In this document: positions 26,003-34,494 of the stretch, in pieces | How the letters are laid out: the number at the start of each line of letters is the position of its first letter | Numbering within the stretch: position 1 is the first letter of the stretch | Assembly (NCBI RefSeq): GCF_029577735.1 | Contig: NZ_JARQTO010000002.1 | Location: 260,800 to 324,799, forward strand | Source of the DNA: Exercitatus varius | Lineage (GTDB): Bacteria > Pseudomonadota > Gammaproteobacteria > Enterobacterales > Pasteurellaceae | Direction: 5' to 3' | DNA length: 64,000 nt | Notes under the pieces: model-generated | The model's database searches: none | Seen by the model: only the letters and a program-made list of their open reading frames with translations | Told to the model about the DNA's origin: nothing | Position numbers and translations under genes: made by a program

Positions 26003-27574
26003 ATGAACAACATCCACAACCACAAAATCTTAATCCTCGACTTCGGTTCACAATACACCCAACTGATCGCGCGTCGTGTGCGTGAAATCGGGGTTTACTG
26101 TGAACTTTGGGCTTGGGACGTGACGGAACAACAGATCCGTGAATTTAATCCGACCGGGATTATTCTTTCCGGCGGTCCGGAAAGTACTACGGAAGACAAC
26201 AGTCCGCGTGCGCCGGAATACGTATTCAACGCCGGCGTTCCGGTGCTCGGCGTGTGCTACGGCATGCAAACTATGGCGATGCAGCTTGGCGGTCTGACGG
26301 AAAATTCCAATCATCGTGAATTCGGTTACGCTTCCGTTTCTCTTGAAAATTCTACCGCACTTTTTGCCCGATTGAATGATGATTTGAATTCGGCGCAGCC
26401 CAAACTGGACGTTTGGATGAGCCACGGCGATAAAGTCACCCGTTTACCGGAAGGCTTTCAGGTGACCGGCACCACGTCGACTTGTCCGATTGCTGCCATG
26501 TCGGATGAAAGCCGTCGTTTCTACGGCGTACAGTTCCACCCGGAAGTGACACATACTAAAAGCGGTTTGGCCTTATTAACCAACTTTGTGGTAGATATTT
26601 GCGGCTGCAGCACGAACTGGACGCCGGAAAATATTATCGAAGACGCCGTAGCGCGCATTAAAGCGCAAGTGGGCGACGATGAAGTGATTTTAGGCTTATC
26701 CGGCGGTGTGGATTCTTCGGTAACCGCATTGTTATTACATCGCGCCATCGGTAAAAACTTGCACTGCGTGTTCGTAGACAACGGTTTGTTACGTTTAAAC
26801 GAAGCCGATCAAGTAATGGAAATGTTCGGTGACAAATTCGGTTTGAACATTATCCGAGTGGATGCCGAAGAGCGTTTCTTAAGCGCGTTAAAAGGTATTG
26901 CCGATCCGGAAGCGAAACGCAAAATGATCGGTAAAGTGTTTGTGGACGTGTTTGACGAAGAAGCACACAAACAAACCAGCGTGAAATGGCTGGCGCAAGG
27001 CACCATTTATCCCGATGTGATTGAATCTGCAGCCAGTAAAACCGGCAAAGCGCACGTGATCAAATCCCACCACAACGTGGGCGGCTTACCGGACTACATG
27101 AAGCTCGGCTTGGTGGAACCGCTTCGCGAGTTGTTTAAAGACGAAGTGCGTAAAATCGGTTTGACGCTTGGTTTGCCGGCGGAAATGCTGAATCGTCACC
27201 CGTTCCCGGGCCCGGGTTTAGGTGTACGCGTGTTGGGCGAAATCAAGAAAGAATACTGTGATCTACTGCGCAAAGCAGACGCGATTTATATCGAAGAACT
27301 TTATAAATCCGGTTGGTATTATAAAGTCAGCCAGGCATTCACTGTGTTCCTGCCGGTGAAATCCGTCGGCGTAATGGGCGACGGCCGCAAATATGACTGG
27401 GTTGTCAGCCTGCGCGCGGTCGAAACCATCGATTTTATGACCGCACATTGGGCGCATTTACCGTATGATTTGCTCGGTAAAATCTCAAACCGCATTATCA
27501 ACGAAGTAGACGGCATTTCCCGCGTAGTATACGACGTAAGCGGCAAACCGCCTGCGACGATTGAGTGGGAATAA
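26003..27574 (+). CDS. guaA: GMP synthase (glutamine-hydrolysing)
   Basis: GuaA converts XMP to GMP using ATP and glutamine. The 523-residue protein has the class I amidotransferase domain first, with nucleophile C85 in GVCYGMQ and the His/Glu pair in VQFHPEV. The ATP pyrophosphatase domain has the PP-loop SGGVDSS (233-239), and the C-terminal dimerisation domain ends in KPPATIEWE. One USS is at 26354. Confidence 0.98.
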   Translation: MNNIHNHKILILDFGSQYTQLIARRVREIGVYCELWAWDVTEQQIREFNPTGIILSGGPESTTEDNSPRAPEYVFNAGVPVLGVCYGMQTMAMQLGGLTENSNHREFGYASVSLENSTALFARLNDDLNSAQPKLDVWMSHGDKVTRLPEGFQVTGTTSTCPIAAMSDESRRFYGVQFHPEVTHTKSGLALLTNFVVDICGCSTNWTPENIIEDAVARIKAQVGDDEVILGLSGGVDSSVTALLLHRAIGKNLHCVFVDNGLLRLNEADQVMEMFGDKFGLNIIRVDAEERFLSALKGIADPEAKRKMIGKVFVDVFDEEAHKQTSVKWLAQGTIYPDVIESAASKTGKAHVIKSHHNVGGLPDYMKLGLVEPLRELFKDEVRKIGLTLGLPAEMLNRHPFPGPGLGVRVLGEIKKEYCDLLRKADAIYIEELYKSGWYYKVSQAFTVFLPVKSVGVMGDGRKYDWVVSLRAVETIDFMTAHWAHLPYDLLGKISNRIINEVDGISRVVYDVSGKPPATIEWE

Positions 27575-27589
27575 TCAATATCTAACCGA

Positions 27590-27626
27590 TAAAGGCGCTG
27601 GTTTTTAACGTGCGCCTTTATTTTTT
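27590..27626 (+). terminator. Terminator of guaA overlapping the convergent gene
   Basis: TAAAGGCGC/GCGCCTTTA stem followed by a T-rich run. The second arm encodes the last residues of the minus-strand membrane protein. Confidence 0.75.
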
Positions 27627-28072
27627 CGCATTCGATTTCTTCTTTGGGTTACTTTTCTGTTTCTGGGAGCCAGCGTAAGCAGCAGCGATCCTAAATATAT
27701 TCCGACCCCGAACATCAGCCATTCAATTACGCCATAAGCTAGTTTCCAATAGAGGTGATCGACTGATTCTCTCAGTTCTTTATAGAGATAAAATAATACG
27801 AAGCTAATGAATAGCCGGAACATAATACGGTTAAAATCACTCAAAGCACTTTTAGCAATATCTTGGAAAAATGATTCGGTAACGGCAACCATAAGCACAA
27901 ATGTTGCGATCAATGCGCCGACGTAATCGACAAATACTATTAGTATCTCATTAAATTTTTCCGGATAGGTGAAAAATCGTATTAAAAAAAGGATGGCCCA
28001 AATTAGACATGATAGCGAGCTTAGCCAATATAACTTTTGTAAGTTTTTATTTACCATGGGTTTAAGCAGCAT
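27605..28072 (-). CDS. Small integral membrane protein of unknown function
   Basis: A 155-residue protein I do not recognise. It has about four hydrophobic segments (roughly residues 12-32, 42-66, 82-97 and 107-132). A very basic C-terminal tail (residues 135-155, rich in R, K and N) is probably cytoplasmic. An AAGGA ribosome-binding site eight bases upstream supports the start at 28072; a second ATG five codons in is possible. It is convergent with guaA and shares its terminator hairpin. Lineage-restricted genes of this kind carry no functional hint. Confidence 0.62.
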   Translation of the reverse strand: MLLKPMVNKNLQKLYWLSSLSCLIWAILFLIRFFTYPEKFNEILIVFVDYVGALIATFVLMVAVTESFFQDIAKSALSDFNRIMFRLFISFVLFYLYKELRESVDHLYWKLAYGVIEWLMFGVGIYLGSLLLTLAPRNRKVTQRRNRMRKNKGAR

Positions 28073-28140
28073 TGGTTTTATTCCTTATAATGACTTTCAT
28101 TATTCGGAATCTTAACTCGAAATGTAAATTCGGTGAAATA

Positions 28141-28173
28141 AAAAACGGCAAGTTCGAAACTTGCCGTTTTTTT
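28141..28173 (-). terminator. Terminator of tRNA-Ser
   Basis: AAAACGGCAAG/CTTGCCGTTTT hairpin with T-runs on both sides, nine bases after the tRNA 3' end. Confidence 0.85.
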
Positions 28174-28181
28174 GAATTGGA

Positions 28182-28271
28182 TGGCGGAGGAACTGAGATT
28201 CGAACTCAGGGAGGGCTCGCACCCTCGCCGGTTTTCAAGACCGGTGCATTCAACCGCTCTGCCATTCCTCC
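28182..28271 (-). tRNA. tRNA-Ser(UGA)
   Basis: A 90-base class II tRNA with encoded CCA. Acceptor arms are GGAGGAA/TTCCTCC, the anticodon loop CTTGAAA gives anticodon UGA, a long variable arm is present and the T-loop is GTTCGAATC. It reads serine UCA and related codons. Confidence 0.95.
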
Positions 28272-28289
28272 GCGATTTAAGCGTGGTGA

Positions 28290-28318
28290 ATAATACGGAT
28301 TTAGGCTGTGGCTGTCAA
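28290..28318 (-). promoter_or_regulatory. Promoter of tRNA-Ser
   Basis: On the minus strand TTGACA, 17-base spacer, TATTAT; close to consensus, as expected for a stable RNA gene. Confidence 0.8.
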
Positions 28319-28433
28319 GGGATAATCTTGAAAAAATGCAATTTTATCAATTTGTTTTGACTGCAAAAATCGCCTTGTCATCCTTTGAAAGCATTTCTTG
28401 TGTTTTTCTGATGTCGGGTAAGCCTATTTTCCC

Positions 28434-28541
28434 AAAAACTTTGCTTTTTTTATGCGTAATCGCCAGTGCGATTACTTATGGCTTCGCCACCGTTGGCAAA
28501 GCCAACGTTCAAAAAGCGTTGCTTTTTGTGACCGCACTTTT
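28434..28541 (-). repeat. Multi-hairpin USS repeat, copy B
   Basis: Reverse orientation, with the USS (28531-28539) only a few bases from the cmoB stop. From 28446 to 28541 it is identical base for base to copy C (36066-36161). On the minus strand it would be the 3' untranslated region of cmoB. Confidence 0.9.
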
Positions 28542-28543
28542 GC

Positions 28544-29509
28544 TTATTTATTGGCGATAATCACCGCGCGTTTGGGCGCGGGATAGCCTTCGACGGTTTT
28601 GCTGTGATCGGCAGGGTCTAAAAAATCAATCAGACTTTCGTTGTCCAGCCAATCGGTTTTTCGTTGTTCTTCAAGAGTGGTCACCGCTTCATCCACGCAA
28701 CGAATATTGCTGAAGCCGGATTTGCCCAACCAGTTGATTAAACAAGCCACCGACGGAATGAAATACACATTTTTCATTTTGGCGTAACGATCCGCCGGCA
28801 CCAGCGCCGTATTTTCGTCGCCGTCGATCACCAAAGTTTCCAGCACCAGTTCGCCGCCTTTACGCAGTTGGTTTTTTAGCTGAGTTAGATGATCCAGCGG
28901 TGATTTGCGGTGATACAGCACACCCATGGAAAACACCGTATCGAACACGCCGAGAGGCTGCATTTCTTCAATGCCTAAAGGAATTAAATTGGCGCGGCGA
29001 TCGTTATTCAGCAGTTTGCGCACCGCTTCAAACTGACACAGGAACAATTCGGTCGGGTCGATGCCCACCACGGTTTTGGCACCTTCGCCGACCATGCGCC
29101 ACATGTGATAACCGCTGCCGCAGCCGACGTCTAACACGGTGCGATCCTGCAACGGCGCCAAATGGGGCAGCACCCGCTCCCATTTAAAATCGGAGCGCCA
29201 TTCGCAGTCCACATGAATGCCGAATAAATGATACGGGCCTTTGCGCCACGGCATCAGCTGTTTCAGATGATGAATAATGCGTTGGCGTTCGCCTTCGGAA
29301 AGCGGAAAAGTGCGGGAGGATTTTACAGAGTTTTTGAGATCAATATGATCCGCCGTTAAATTCGGTAAAAAATCCACAATTTTCGCCCATTTGGCATATT
29401 CGCCGTGGGTATTTTTTTCCCAGTTTTTCAGCTGTAACGGCAAGGTTTCCAGCCATGCAGACAAATTAGAAGTGGCAATTTGCCGGTAAAAGGGACGAAA
29501 GTCGATCAT
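28544..29509 (-). CDS. cmoB: tRNA U34 carboxymethyltransferase
   Basis: CmoB transfers a carboxymethyl group from carboxy-SAM to 5-hydroxyuridine at tRNA position 34, giving cmo5U. The 321-residue protein has the conserved N-terminal helical region (MIDFRPFYRQIATSNLSAWL), GPYHLFGIHVDCEWRSD, the SAM-binding motif VLDVGCGSGYHMW and FSMGVLYHRKSPLDHL. Its ATG overlaps the putP stop (ATGA), so the two are translationally coupled. The partner cmoA is not in this window. Copy B of the hairpin repeat abuts its 3' end. Confidence 0.95.
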   Translation of the reverse strand: MIDFRPFYRQIATSNLSAWLETLPLQLKNWEKNTHGEYAKWAKIVDFLPNLTADHIDLKNSVKSSRTFPLSEGERQRIIHHLKQLMPWRKGPYHLFGIHVDCEWRSDFKWERVLPHLAPLQDRTVLDVGCGSGYHMWRMVGEGAKTVVGIDPTELFLCQFEAVRKLLNNDRRANLIPLGIEEMQPLGVFDTVFSMGVLYHRKSPLDHLTQLKNQLRKGGELVLETLVIDGDENTALVPADRYAKMKNVYFIPSVACLINWLGKSGFSNIRCVDEAVTTLEEQRKTDWLDNESLIDFLDPADHSKTVEGYPAPKRAVIIANK

Positions 29510-31020
29510 TGGGCATCCTTATAAGCTTGATTGGCCTGACGGAATCTGTCTTCGATTTGTCGGCTTGGTTTGGGCGATAACAACGACACGATAATAATGC
29601 TTAATGTCGCGCAGCCGAAAGCGGGAATCATTTCATAGACATTGTGCCAAACGCTGTCTGTCGGCACCCAGTGTTTCCAGCCGAAAACCACGACGGCGCC
29701 CGCCAGCATGCCCGCCATGGCGCCGCTTGAAGTCATGCGCTTCCAGAATAAAGACAGTAGCACGACCGGGCCGAAAGCGCTGCCGAAGCCCGCCCAGGCG
29801 AACTCAACCAGTTTCAGCACTTTATTGTTTTCGTCCTGTGCAATCCAAATGGCAAGCCCCGCAATGCTCAGCACCATGACGCGACCTAACCAAACCAGTT
29901 CTTTATCGGAGGCGTTCGGGCGAATGAAACCTTTATAGAAATCTTCGGTAATGGCGCTGGAGGAAATCAGCAATTGGCAACTGAGGGTGCTCATCACCGC
30001 GGCTAAAATAGCGGAGAGTAAAATACCTGAAATCCAAGGGTTGAACAGCAATTTTGCGAGTTCGATAAAAACCTGTTCGCGTTCCCCGTTAACGGTGCCC
30101 GCTAGTTGCGGATTAGCATGGAAATAGGCGATGCCGAAGAAACCGATGCCGATAGCGCCCGATAAACAGAGTATCATCCATATCATGCTGATACGACGGG
30201 CTTTATTGAGTGATTTAGCCGAATAAGCCGCCATAAAACGGGCTAAAATATGCGGTTGACCGAAATAGCCCAAGCCCCAGGCGGCCAGGCTGCATAAAGC
30301 GAGCGGCGTGGTGCCGGTGAATAAGTCGGTGTAGTCTTTTTGAGCGAATTGTTCCGCCTGTGTCATGATCACGGATAAATTATCCCAGCCGCCGATGCTG
30401 TAAATGATGAAAACGGGAGTGAGGAGCAGGGCGAAAATCATCAATGTCGCCTGAATGGTGTCCGTCCAGCTGACCGCCAGGAAACCGCCGATAAAGGTAT
30501 ACGCAATGGTTGCCAGCGCGCCGTACCAAAGCGCGGTGTGATAATCCATCGAAAACAGATTCTGGAATAATTTGGCGCCGGCCACCACGCCGGACGAGCA
30601 ATAAATGGTGAAAAAGACCAGAATAATGGTAGCGGATACGATTTTTAATAATTTATGCTCGCTGCCGAAACGGCTGTGAAAATATTCGGGCAAGGTGAGC
30701 GCGTTATTATTGAATTCCGTGTGCACGCGTAAACGTCCCGCCACGAAGCGCCAGTTGCAGTAGGCGCCAAGGGTTAAACCGATGGCGATCCAGCCTTCAA
30801 TCAGACCCGAAGCGTAAACTGCGCCGGGCAATCCCATTAATAACCAACCGGACATATCGGAAGCACCGGCGGACATGGCGGTGACAAAACTGCCCAAACG
30901 GCGGCCGCCCAGAATGTAATCGGAAAGATTCGACGTATAACGGTAGGCGAGCAAACCGATGGCAATCATGCTCAAAATATAAACACTGAAGGTAATAAGC
31001 GTTGGATCAAGTCCAAACAT
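29506..31020 (-). CDS. putP: Sodium/proline symporter
   Basis: PutP imports proline with Na+. The 504-residue protein has about 13 membrane segments of the SSS family. The Na+-binding motif GASDMSGWLLMGLPG puts D55 and S57 at the same positions as in E. coli PutP. No putA was seen in the window, so proline may serve as nutrient or osmolyte. A near-perfect CRP site lies about 145 bases upstream in the region shared with rng. Confidence 0.95.
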   Translation of the reverse strand: MFGLDPTLITFSVYILSMIAIGLLAYRYTSNLSDYILGGRRLGSFVTAMSAGASDMSGWLLMGLPGAVYASGLIEGWIAIGLTLGAYCNWRFVAGRLRVHTEFNNNALTLPEYFHSRFGSEHKLLKIVSATIILVFFTIYCSSGVVAGAKLFQNLFSMDYHTALWYGALATIAYTFIGGFLAVSWTDTIQATLMIFALLLTPVFIIYSIGGWDNLSVIMTQAEQFAQKDYTDLFTGTTPLALCSLAAWGLGYFGQPHILARFMAAYSAKSLNKARRISMIWMILCLSGAIGIGFFGIAYFHANPQLAGTVNGEREQVFIELAKLLFNPWISGILLSAILAAVMSTLSCQLLISSSAITEDFYKGFIRPNASDKELVWLGRVMVLSIAGLAIWIAQDENNKVLKLVEFAWAGFGSAFGPVVLLSLFWKRMTSSGAMAGMLAGAVVVFGWKHWVPTDSVWHNVYEMIPAFGCATLSIIIVSLLSPKPSRQIEDRFRQANQAYKDAQ

Positions 31021-31083
31021 GAAAAACTCCGAAAATTGTGATTTTTATCCGCCGTTCCTGAACGGATGGCTCAGCTTTTAGGT

Positions 31084-31132
31084 CGTTGGCAAAGCCGGGC
31101 TCAAAAAACATTGCGTTTTTTGACCGCACTTT
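31084..31132 (-). repeat. Degenerate half copy of the multi-hairpin repeat
   Basis: Contains CGTTGGCAAAGCC, a TCAAAAAAC/GTTTTTTGA hairpin and a USS (31123-31131), matching the USS-proximal half of copies A-D with several changes. The other half is absent. Confidence 0.6.
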
Positions 31133-31162
31133 ACAGGCTGCGAACGGGTGATTTTTTACGCT

Positions 31163-31184
31163 AAATTTGAGAAAGGTCACATTT
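31163..31184. promoter_or_regulatory. CRP-binding site between putP and rng
   Basis: AAATTTGA-GAAAGG-TCACATTT matches 15 of 16 half-site bases of the E. coli CRP consensus. putP is the more plausible target from what is known in E. coli; rng, 82 bases away on the other side, is possible. Confidence 0.7.
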
Positions 31185-31265
31185 TACATGAATTCCGCTT
31201 GTTTTTCTATTTTGCTTTTCGTTATCCTAACGGGATTAATTTTAATGTGATTTTTCAGGTAGTTT

Positions 31266-32744
31266 ATGAATGCTGTAGAGTTGTTGGTGAATGTGACGCC
31301 GAATGAAACCCGCGTCGCATTAATGGATAATGCGGAATTAAAAGAAGTTCATATCGAACGTCAGGCAAAACGCGGGATTGTCGGCAATATTTATAAAGGC
31401 CGAGTGACGCGCGTGCTGCCCGGCATGCAATCGGCGTTTGTGGACATCGGGCTAGACAAAGCGGCGTTTTTACATGCGTCGGATATCGTCAGCTATACCG
31501 AATGCGTCGATGAAAACGAACAAAAGCAGTTCGTGGTGAAAGATATTGTGGAACTGGTGCGCGAAGGGCAGGATTTAGTGGTTCAGGTGGTGAAAGATCC
31601 GATTAGCACTAAAGGCGCCCGTTTAACCACCGATATTACGCTGCCGTCCCGTTATCTGGTGTTCATGCCGGAAAACAGCCACGTGGGCGTGTCGCAACGT
31701 ATTGAAAGCGAAGAAGAACGGGCGCGCTTAAAAGCCTTGGTGGAACCTTATTGCGACGAATTGGGCGGCTACATTATCCGTACCGCCGCGGAAGGCGTGA
31801 CGGAAGCGGAACTAAAACAGGACGCGGATTTCTTAAAACGTGTATGGCGCAAAGTGCTTGAACGTAAAAGCAAATATCCGACCCGCTCTATGATTTACGG
31901 CGAACTGGCGTTAGCGCAACGGGTGTTGCGGGATTTTATCGGGCAAGGTATCGAAAAAATCCGCATCGACTCTAAACTTTGTTTCAACGAAGTGAAAGAA
32001 TTCACCGAAGAATTTATGCCGGAACTGACGGACAAACTGGTGCTGTATTCCGGCAATAATCAGCCGCTGTTTGACGTATACGGCGTGGAATCGGCAATTA
32101 ATGCGGCGTTAAATAAACGGGTGAATTTGAAATCGGGCGGTTATCTTATCATTGAACAAACGGAGGCGATGACTACCATCGACATCAACACCGGTGCGTT
32201 TGTGGGGCACCGCAATCTGGAAGAAACCATCTTCAACACGAACATTGAAGCCACCAAAGCCATTGCGCAGCAGCTGCAATTACGTAATCTCGGCGGGATT
32301 ATCATCATCGATTTCATTGACATGCAAACCGACGATCACCGCAATCGCGTGATTCAGTCCTTGGAAGAAGCGCTATCGAAAGATCGCGTCAAAACCAACG
32401 TTAACGGTTTTACCCAATTAGGCTTGGTGGAAATGACGCGAAAACGCACGCGCGAAAGTCTGGAACATATTCTTTGCAGCGATTGTCTCGCCTGCCAGGG
32501 ACGCGGGCACGTCAAAACCGTGGAAACCGTATGTTACGAAATTATGCGCGAAATTATCCGCGTTCATCATTTATTCGCCAGCGAAATTTTTACGGTTTAT
32601 GCCTCGCCCGCCGTCGCGGATTATCTGATTAACGAAGAAAGCCACGGTTTACTGGCGGAAATCGAAGTCTTTATCGGTAAGCGCGTGCAGGTTAAGCCTG
32701 AAGTTTTCTATCACCAGGAACAATTCGACGTGGTGGTGATGTAA
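31266..32744 (+). CDS. rng: Ribonuclease G
   Basis: RNase G processes the 5' end of 16S rRNA and degrades some mRNAs. The 492-residue protein has an N-terminal S1 domain (GNIYKGRVTRVLPGMQSAFVD) and the RNase E/G catalytic region with DINTG and IIIIDFIDMQ supplying the Mg2+-binding aspartates. The zinc-link cysteines are in CSDCLACQG. It lacks the long C-terminal scaffold seen in the paralogue rne at 57.4 kb. tldD follows, as in E. coli, where rng and tldD are near each other. Confidence 0.95.
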   Translation: MNAVELLVNVTPNETRVALMDNAELKEVHIERQAKRGIVGNIYKGRVTRVLPGMQSAFVDIGLDKAAFLHASDIVSYTECVDENEQKQFVVKDIVELVREGQDLVVQVVKDPISTKGARLTTDITLPSRYLVFMPENSHVGVSQRIESEEERARLKALVEPYCDELGGYIIRTAAEGVTEAELKQDADFLKRVWRKVLERKSKYPTRSMIYGELALAQRVLRDFIGQGIEKIRIDSKLCFNEVKEFTEEFMPELTDKLVLYSGNNQPLFDVYGVESAINAALNKRVNLKSGGYLIIEQTEAMTTIDINTGAFVGHRNLEETIFNTNIEATKAIAQQLQLRNLGGIIIIDFIDMQTDDHRNRVIQSLEEALSKDRVKTNVNGFTQLGLVEMTRKRTRESLEHILCSDCLACQGRGHVKTVETVCYEIMREIIRVHHLFASEIFTVYASPAVADYLINEESHGLLAEIEVFIGKRVQVKPEVFYHQEQFDVVVM

Positions 32745-32763
32745 ACCGAGCGATAATGAAGTT

Positions 32764-32825
32764 AAAGTGCGGGCGATTTTTTCAATGTTTTTTTAAATTG
32801 TGTTAAAATCGCCCGCACTTTTGTA
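32764..32825 (+). terminator. Terminator with an altered inverted USS pair, after rng
   Basis: Seventeen-base perfect arms, each starting or ending with AAAGTGCGGG in place of AAAGTGCGGT (32764-32780 and 32805-32821), with a T-rich loop. Both arms carry the same base change from the USS consensus. Confidence 0.75.
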
Positions 32826-32890
32826 TGATTTTTGCCTTCATAAAGCACTGAGAAAAGCGGAAAGTCATCATTTTTTATTTAGAGAAGAAT

Positions 32891-34339
32891 ATGTTAGATA
32901 CCGTCCAAAATTCCTTGCTCACCAACAGCAACCTTTCCTTAACCGATATTCCGAACATTTTTGATTTAATGTCGCACCGTCGTATTGATTACGCGGATCT
33001 TTATTTCCAGCTTAGTCAGGATGAAAACTGGGTGCTGGAAGACGGCATTATCAAAGAAGGCGGATTTCATATCGATCGCGGTGTCGGCGTGCGGGCCGTA
33101 AGCGGCGAGAAAACCGGTTTCGCTTATTCCGATCAAATCAATCCGGCGAATTTACAGCAATGCGCCAATGCGGTGAAAGGCATCGCCGCGCCGAGCGAGC
33201 GACATATTATGCAGCCGGTAAATTTAACGCCGGTGCAGGCCGTTCGGCGTTACGCCGCAATTAATCCGCTGGATACGTTAAGCAAAGAACAGAAAATCGA
33301 TTTATTGCGCCTGGTTGATCGCACGGCGCGCGCCGAAAGTCAATATGTGACAAAAGTAACCGCAAATTTGACCGCACTTTATGAAGAAATCCTGGTGGCG
33401 GCGACAGACGGCACGCTGGCGGCGGACATTCGTCCGTTGGTGCGGTTGTCGATTTCCGTGCTGGTGGAAAAAGACGGCAAACGGGAGCGCGGCAGTGCAG
33501 GCGTGGGCGGACGGGTCAGCCTGAATTGGTTCTTCGACGATTTCAACGGCGAAATGCGCGCCCTGTATTTTGCTAAAGAAGCGGTGCGCCAGGCGCTGGT
33601 GAATGTCGGTGCCGTCGCCGCGCCTTCCGGTTTAATGCCCGTCGTGCTGGGCGCCGGCTGGCCGGGCGTGTTACTGCACGAAGCGGTGGGACACGGCTTG
33701 GAAGGTGATTTCAACCGCAAACAAAGTTCGTTATTCAGCGGCAAAATCGGGCAGTTGGTGACTTCGCCGTTATGCACTATTGTGGACGACGGCACCTTGC
33801 CAAATCGTCGCGGCTCCGTGACCGTTGACGACGAAGGCGTACCAAGCCAATGCAATGTGCTGATTAAAGACGGCGTGCTGCAGGGATACATGCAGGACAA
33901 AATGAACGCGCGGTTGATGGGAATGCAGCCGACGGGCAACGGTCGTCGCGAAAGTTACGCGCATTTACCGATGCCGCGCATGACGAACACTTATATGCTG
34001 GCGGGCGAAAGCCGGTTCGAGGATATTATTGCTTCGGTGGATTACGGTATTTTTGCTCCGCATTTCGGCGGCGGGCAGGTGGACATTACGTCGGGAAAAT
34101 TCACATTTTCCATGTCGGAAGCCTATCTGATCGAAAAAGGCAAAATCACTAAACCGGTGAAAGGCGCCACCATGATCGGCAACGGTATCGAAGTGATGCA
34201 ACAGGTTTCTATGGTGGGAAATTCGGCGGAAATTGACCACGGTATCGGCGTATGCGGCAAAGACGGCCAAAGCGTGCCGGTCGGCGTCGGACAACCGGCG
34301 TGCAAGATTGAGAAGATTACCGTAGGCGGAACAAATTAA
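32891..34339 (+). CDS. tldD: Metalloprotease TldD
   Basis: TldD forms a heterodimer with TldE/PmbA that degrades unfolded peptides and matures some peptide antibiotics and CcdA. The 482-residue protein has the zinc motif HEAVGH at residues 263-268 within VLLHEAVGHGLEGDFNRK, and the conserved C-terminal stretch MIGNGIEVMQQVSMVGNS. The partner gene tldE is not in the window. One USS is at 33371. Confidence 0.95.
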   Translation: MLDTVQNSLLTNSNLSLTDIPNIFDLMSHRRIDYADLYFQLSQDENWVLEDGIIKEGGFHIDRGVGVRAVSGEKTGFAYSDQINPANLQQCANAVKGIAAPSERHIMQPVNLTPVQAVRRYAAINPLDTLSKEQKIDLLRLVDRTARAESQYVTKVTANLTALYEEILVAATDGTLAADIRPLVRLSISVLVEKDGKRERGSAGVGGRVSLNWFFDDFNGEMRALYFAKEAVRQALVNVGAVAAPSGLMPVVLGAGWPGVLLHEAVGHGLEGDFNRKQSSLFSGKIGQLVTSPLCTIVDDGTLPNRRGSVTVDDEGVPSQCNVLIKDGVLQGYMQDKMNARLMGMQPTGNGRRESYAHLPMPRMTNTYMLAGESRFEDIIASVDYGIFAPHFGGGQVDITSGKFTFSMSEAYLIEKGKITKPVKGATMIGNGIEVMQQVSMVGNSAEIDHGIGVCGKDGQSVPVGVGQPACKIEKITVGGTN

Positions 34340-34407
34340 GTTTTTTCTTTTTTCATTGAAGTCGGGCTCATTCTTTGGGAGCTTTCTTGCACGAGCATGA
34401 TAATAAT

Positions 34408-34446
34408 TTTGAATTTTTATTCAAGATAATTGCATAATAAATCAAA
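34408..34446 (+). promoter_or_regulatory. Tandem ArgR operator and promoter of argD
   Basis: ARG box 1 (34408-34425) has a perfect core TGAATTTTTATTCA. Box 2 (34429-34446) has TGCATAATAAATCA. The 3-base gap and 21-base periodicity equal those at argA. A promoter TTGAAT-N18-CATAAT lies within the pair, so repressor and RNA polymerase would compete. Confidence 0.8.
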
Positions 34447-34494
34447 AAAGCGTAACCTACAGCCAAACATAATCAGCGAAAAAGGACAATAAAA

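Noticed and set aside
28336..28560. Short plus-strand frame of 74 codons across repeat copy B
   Set aside because: The translated part comes from the hairpin repeat (a similar frame appears in copy D on the other strand), has no ribosome-binding site and overlaps the cmoB 3' end.
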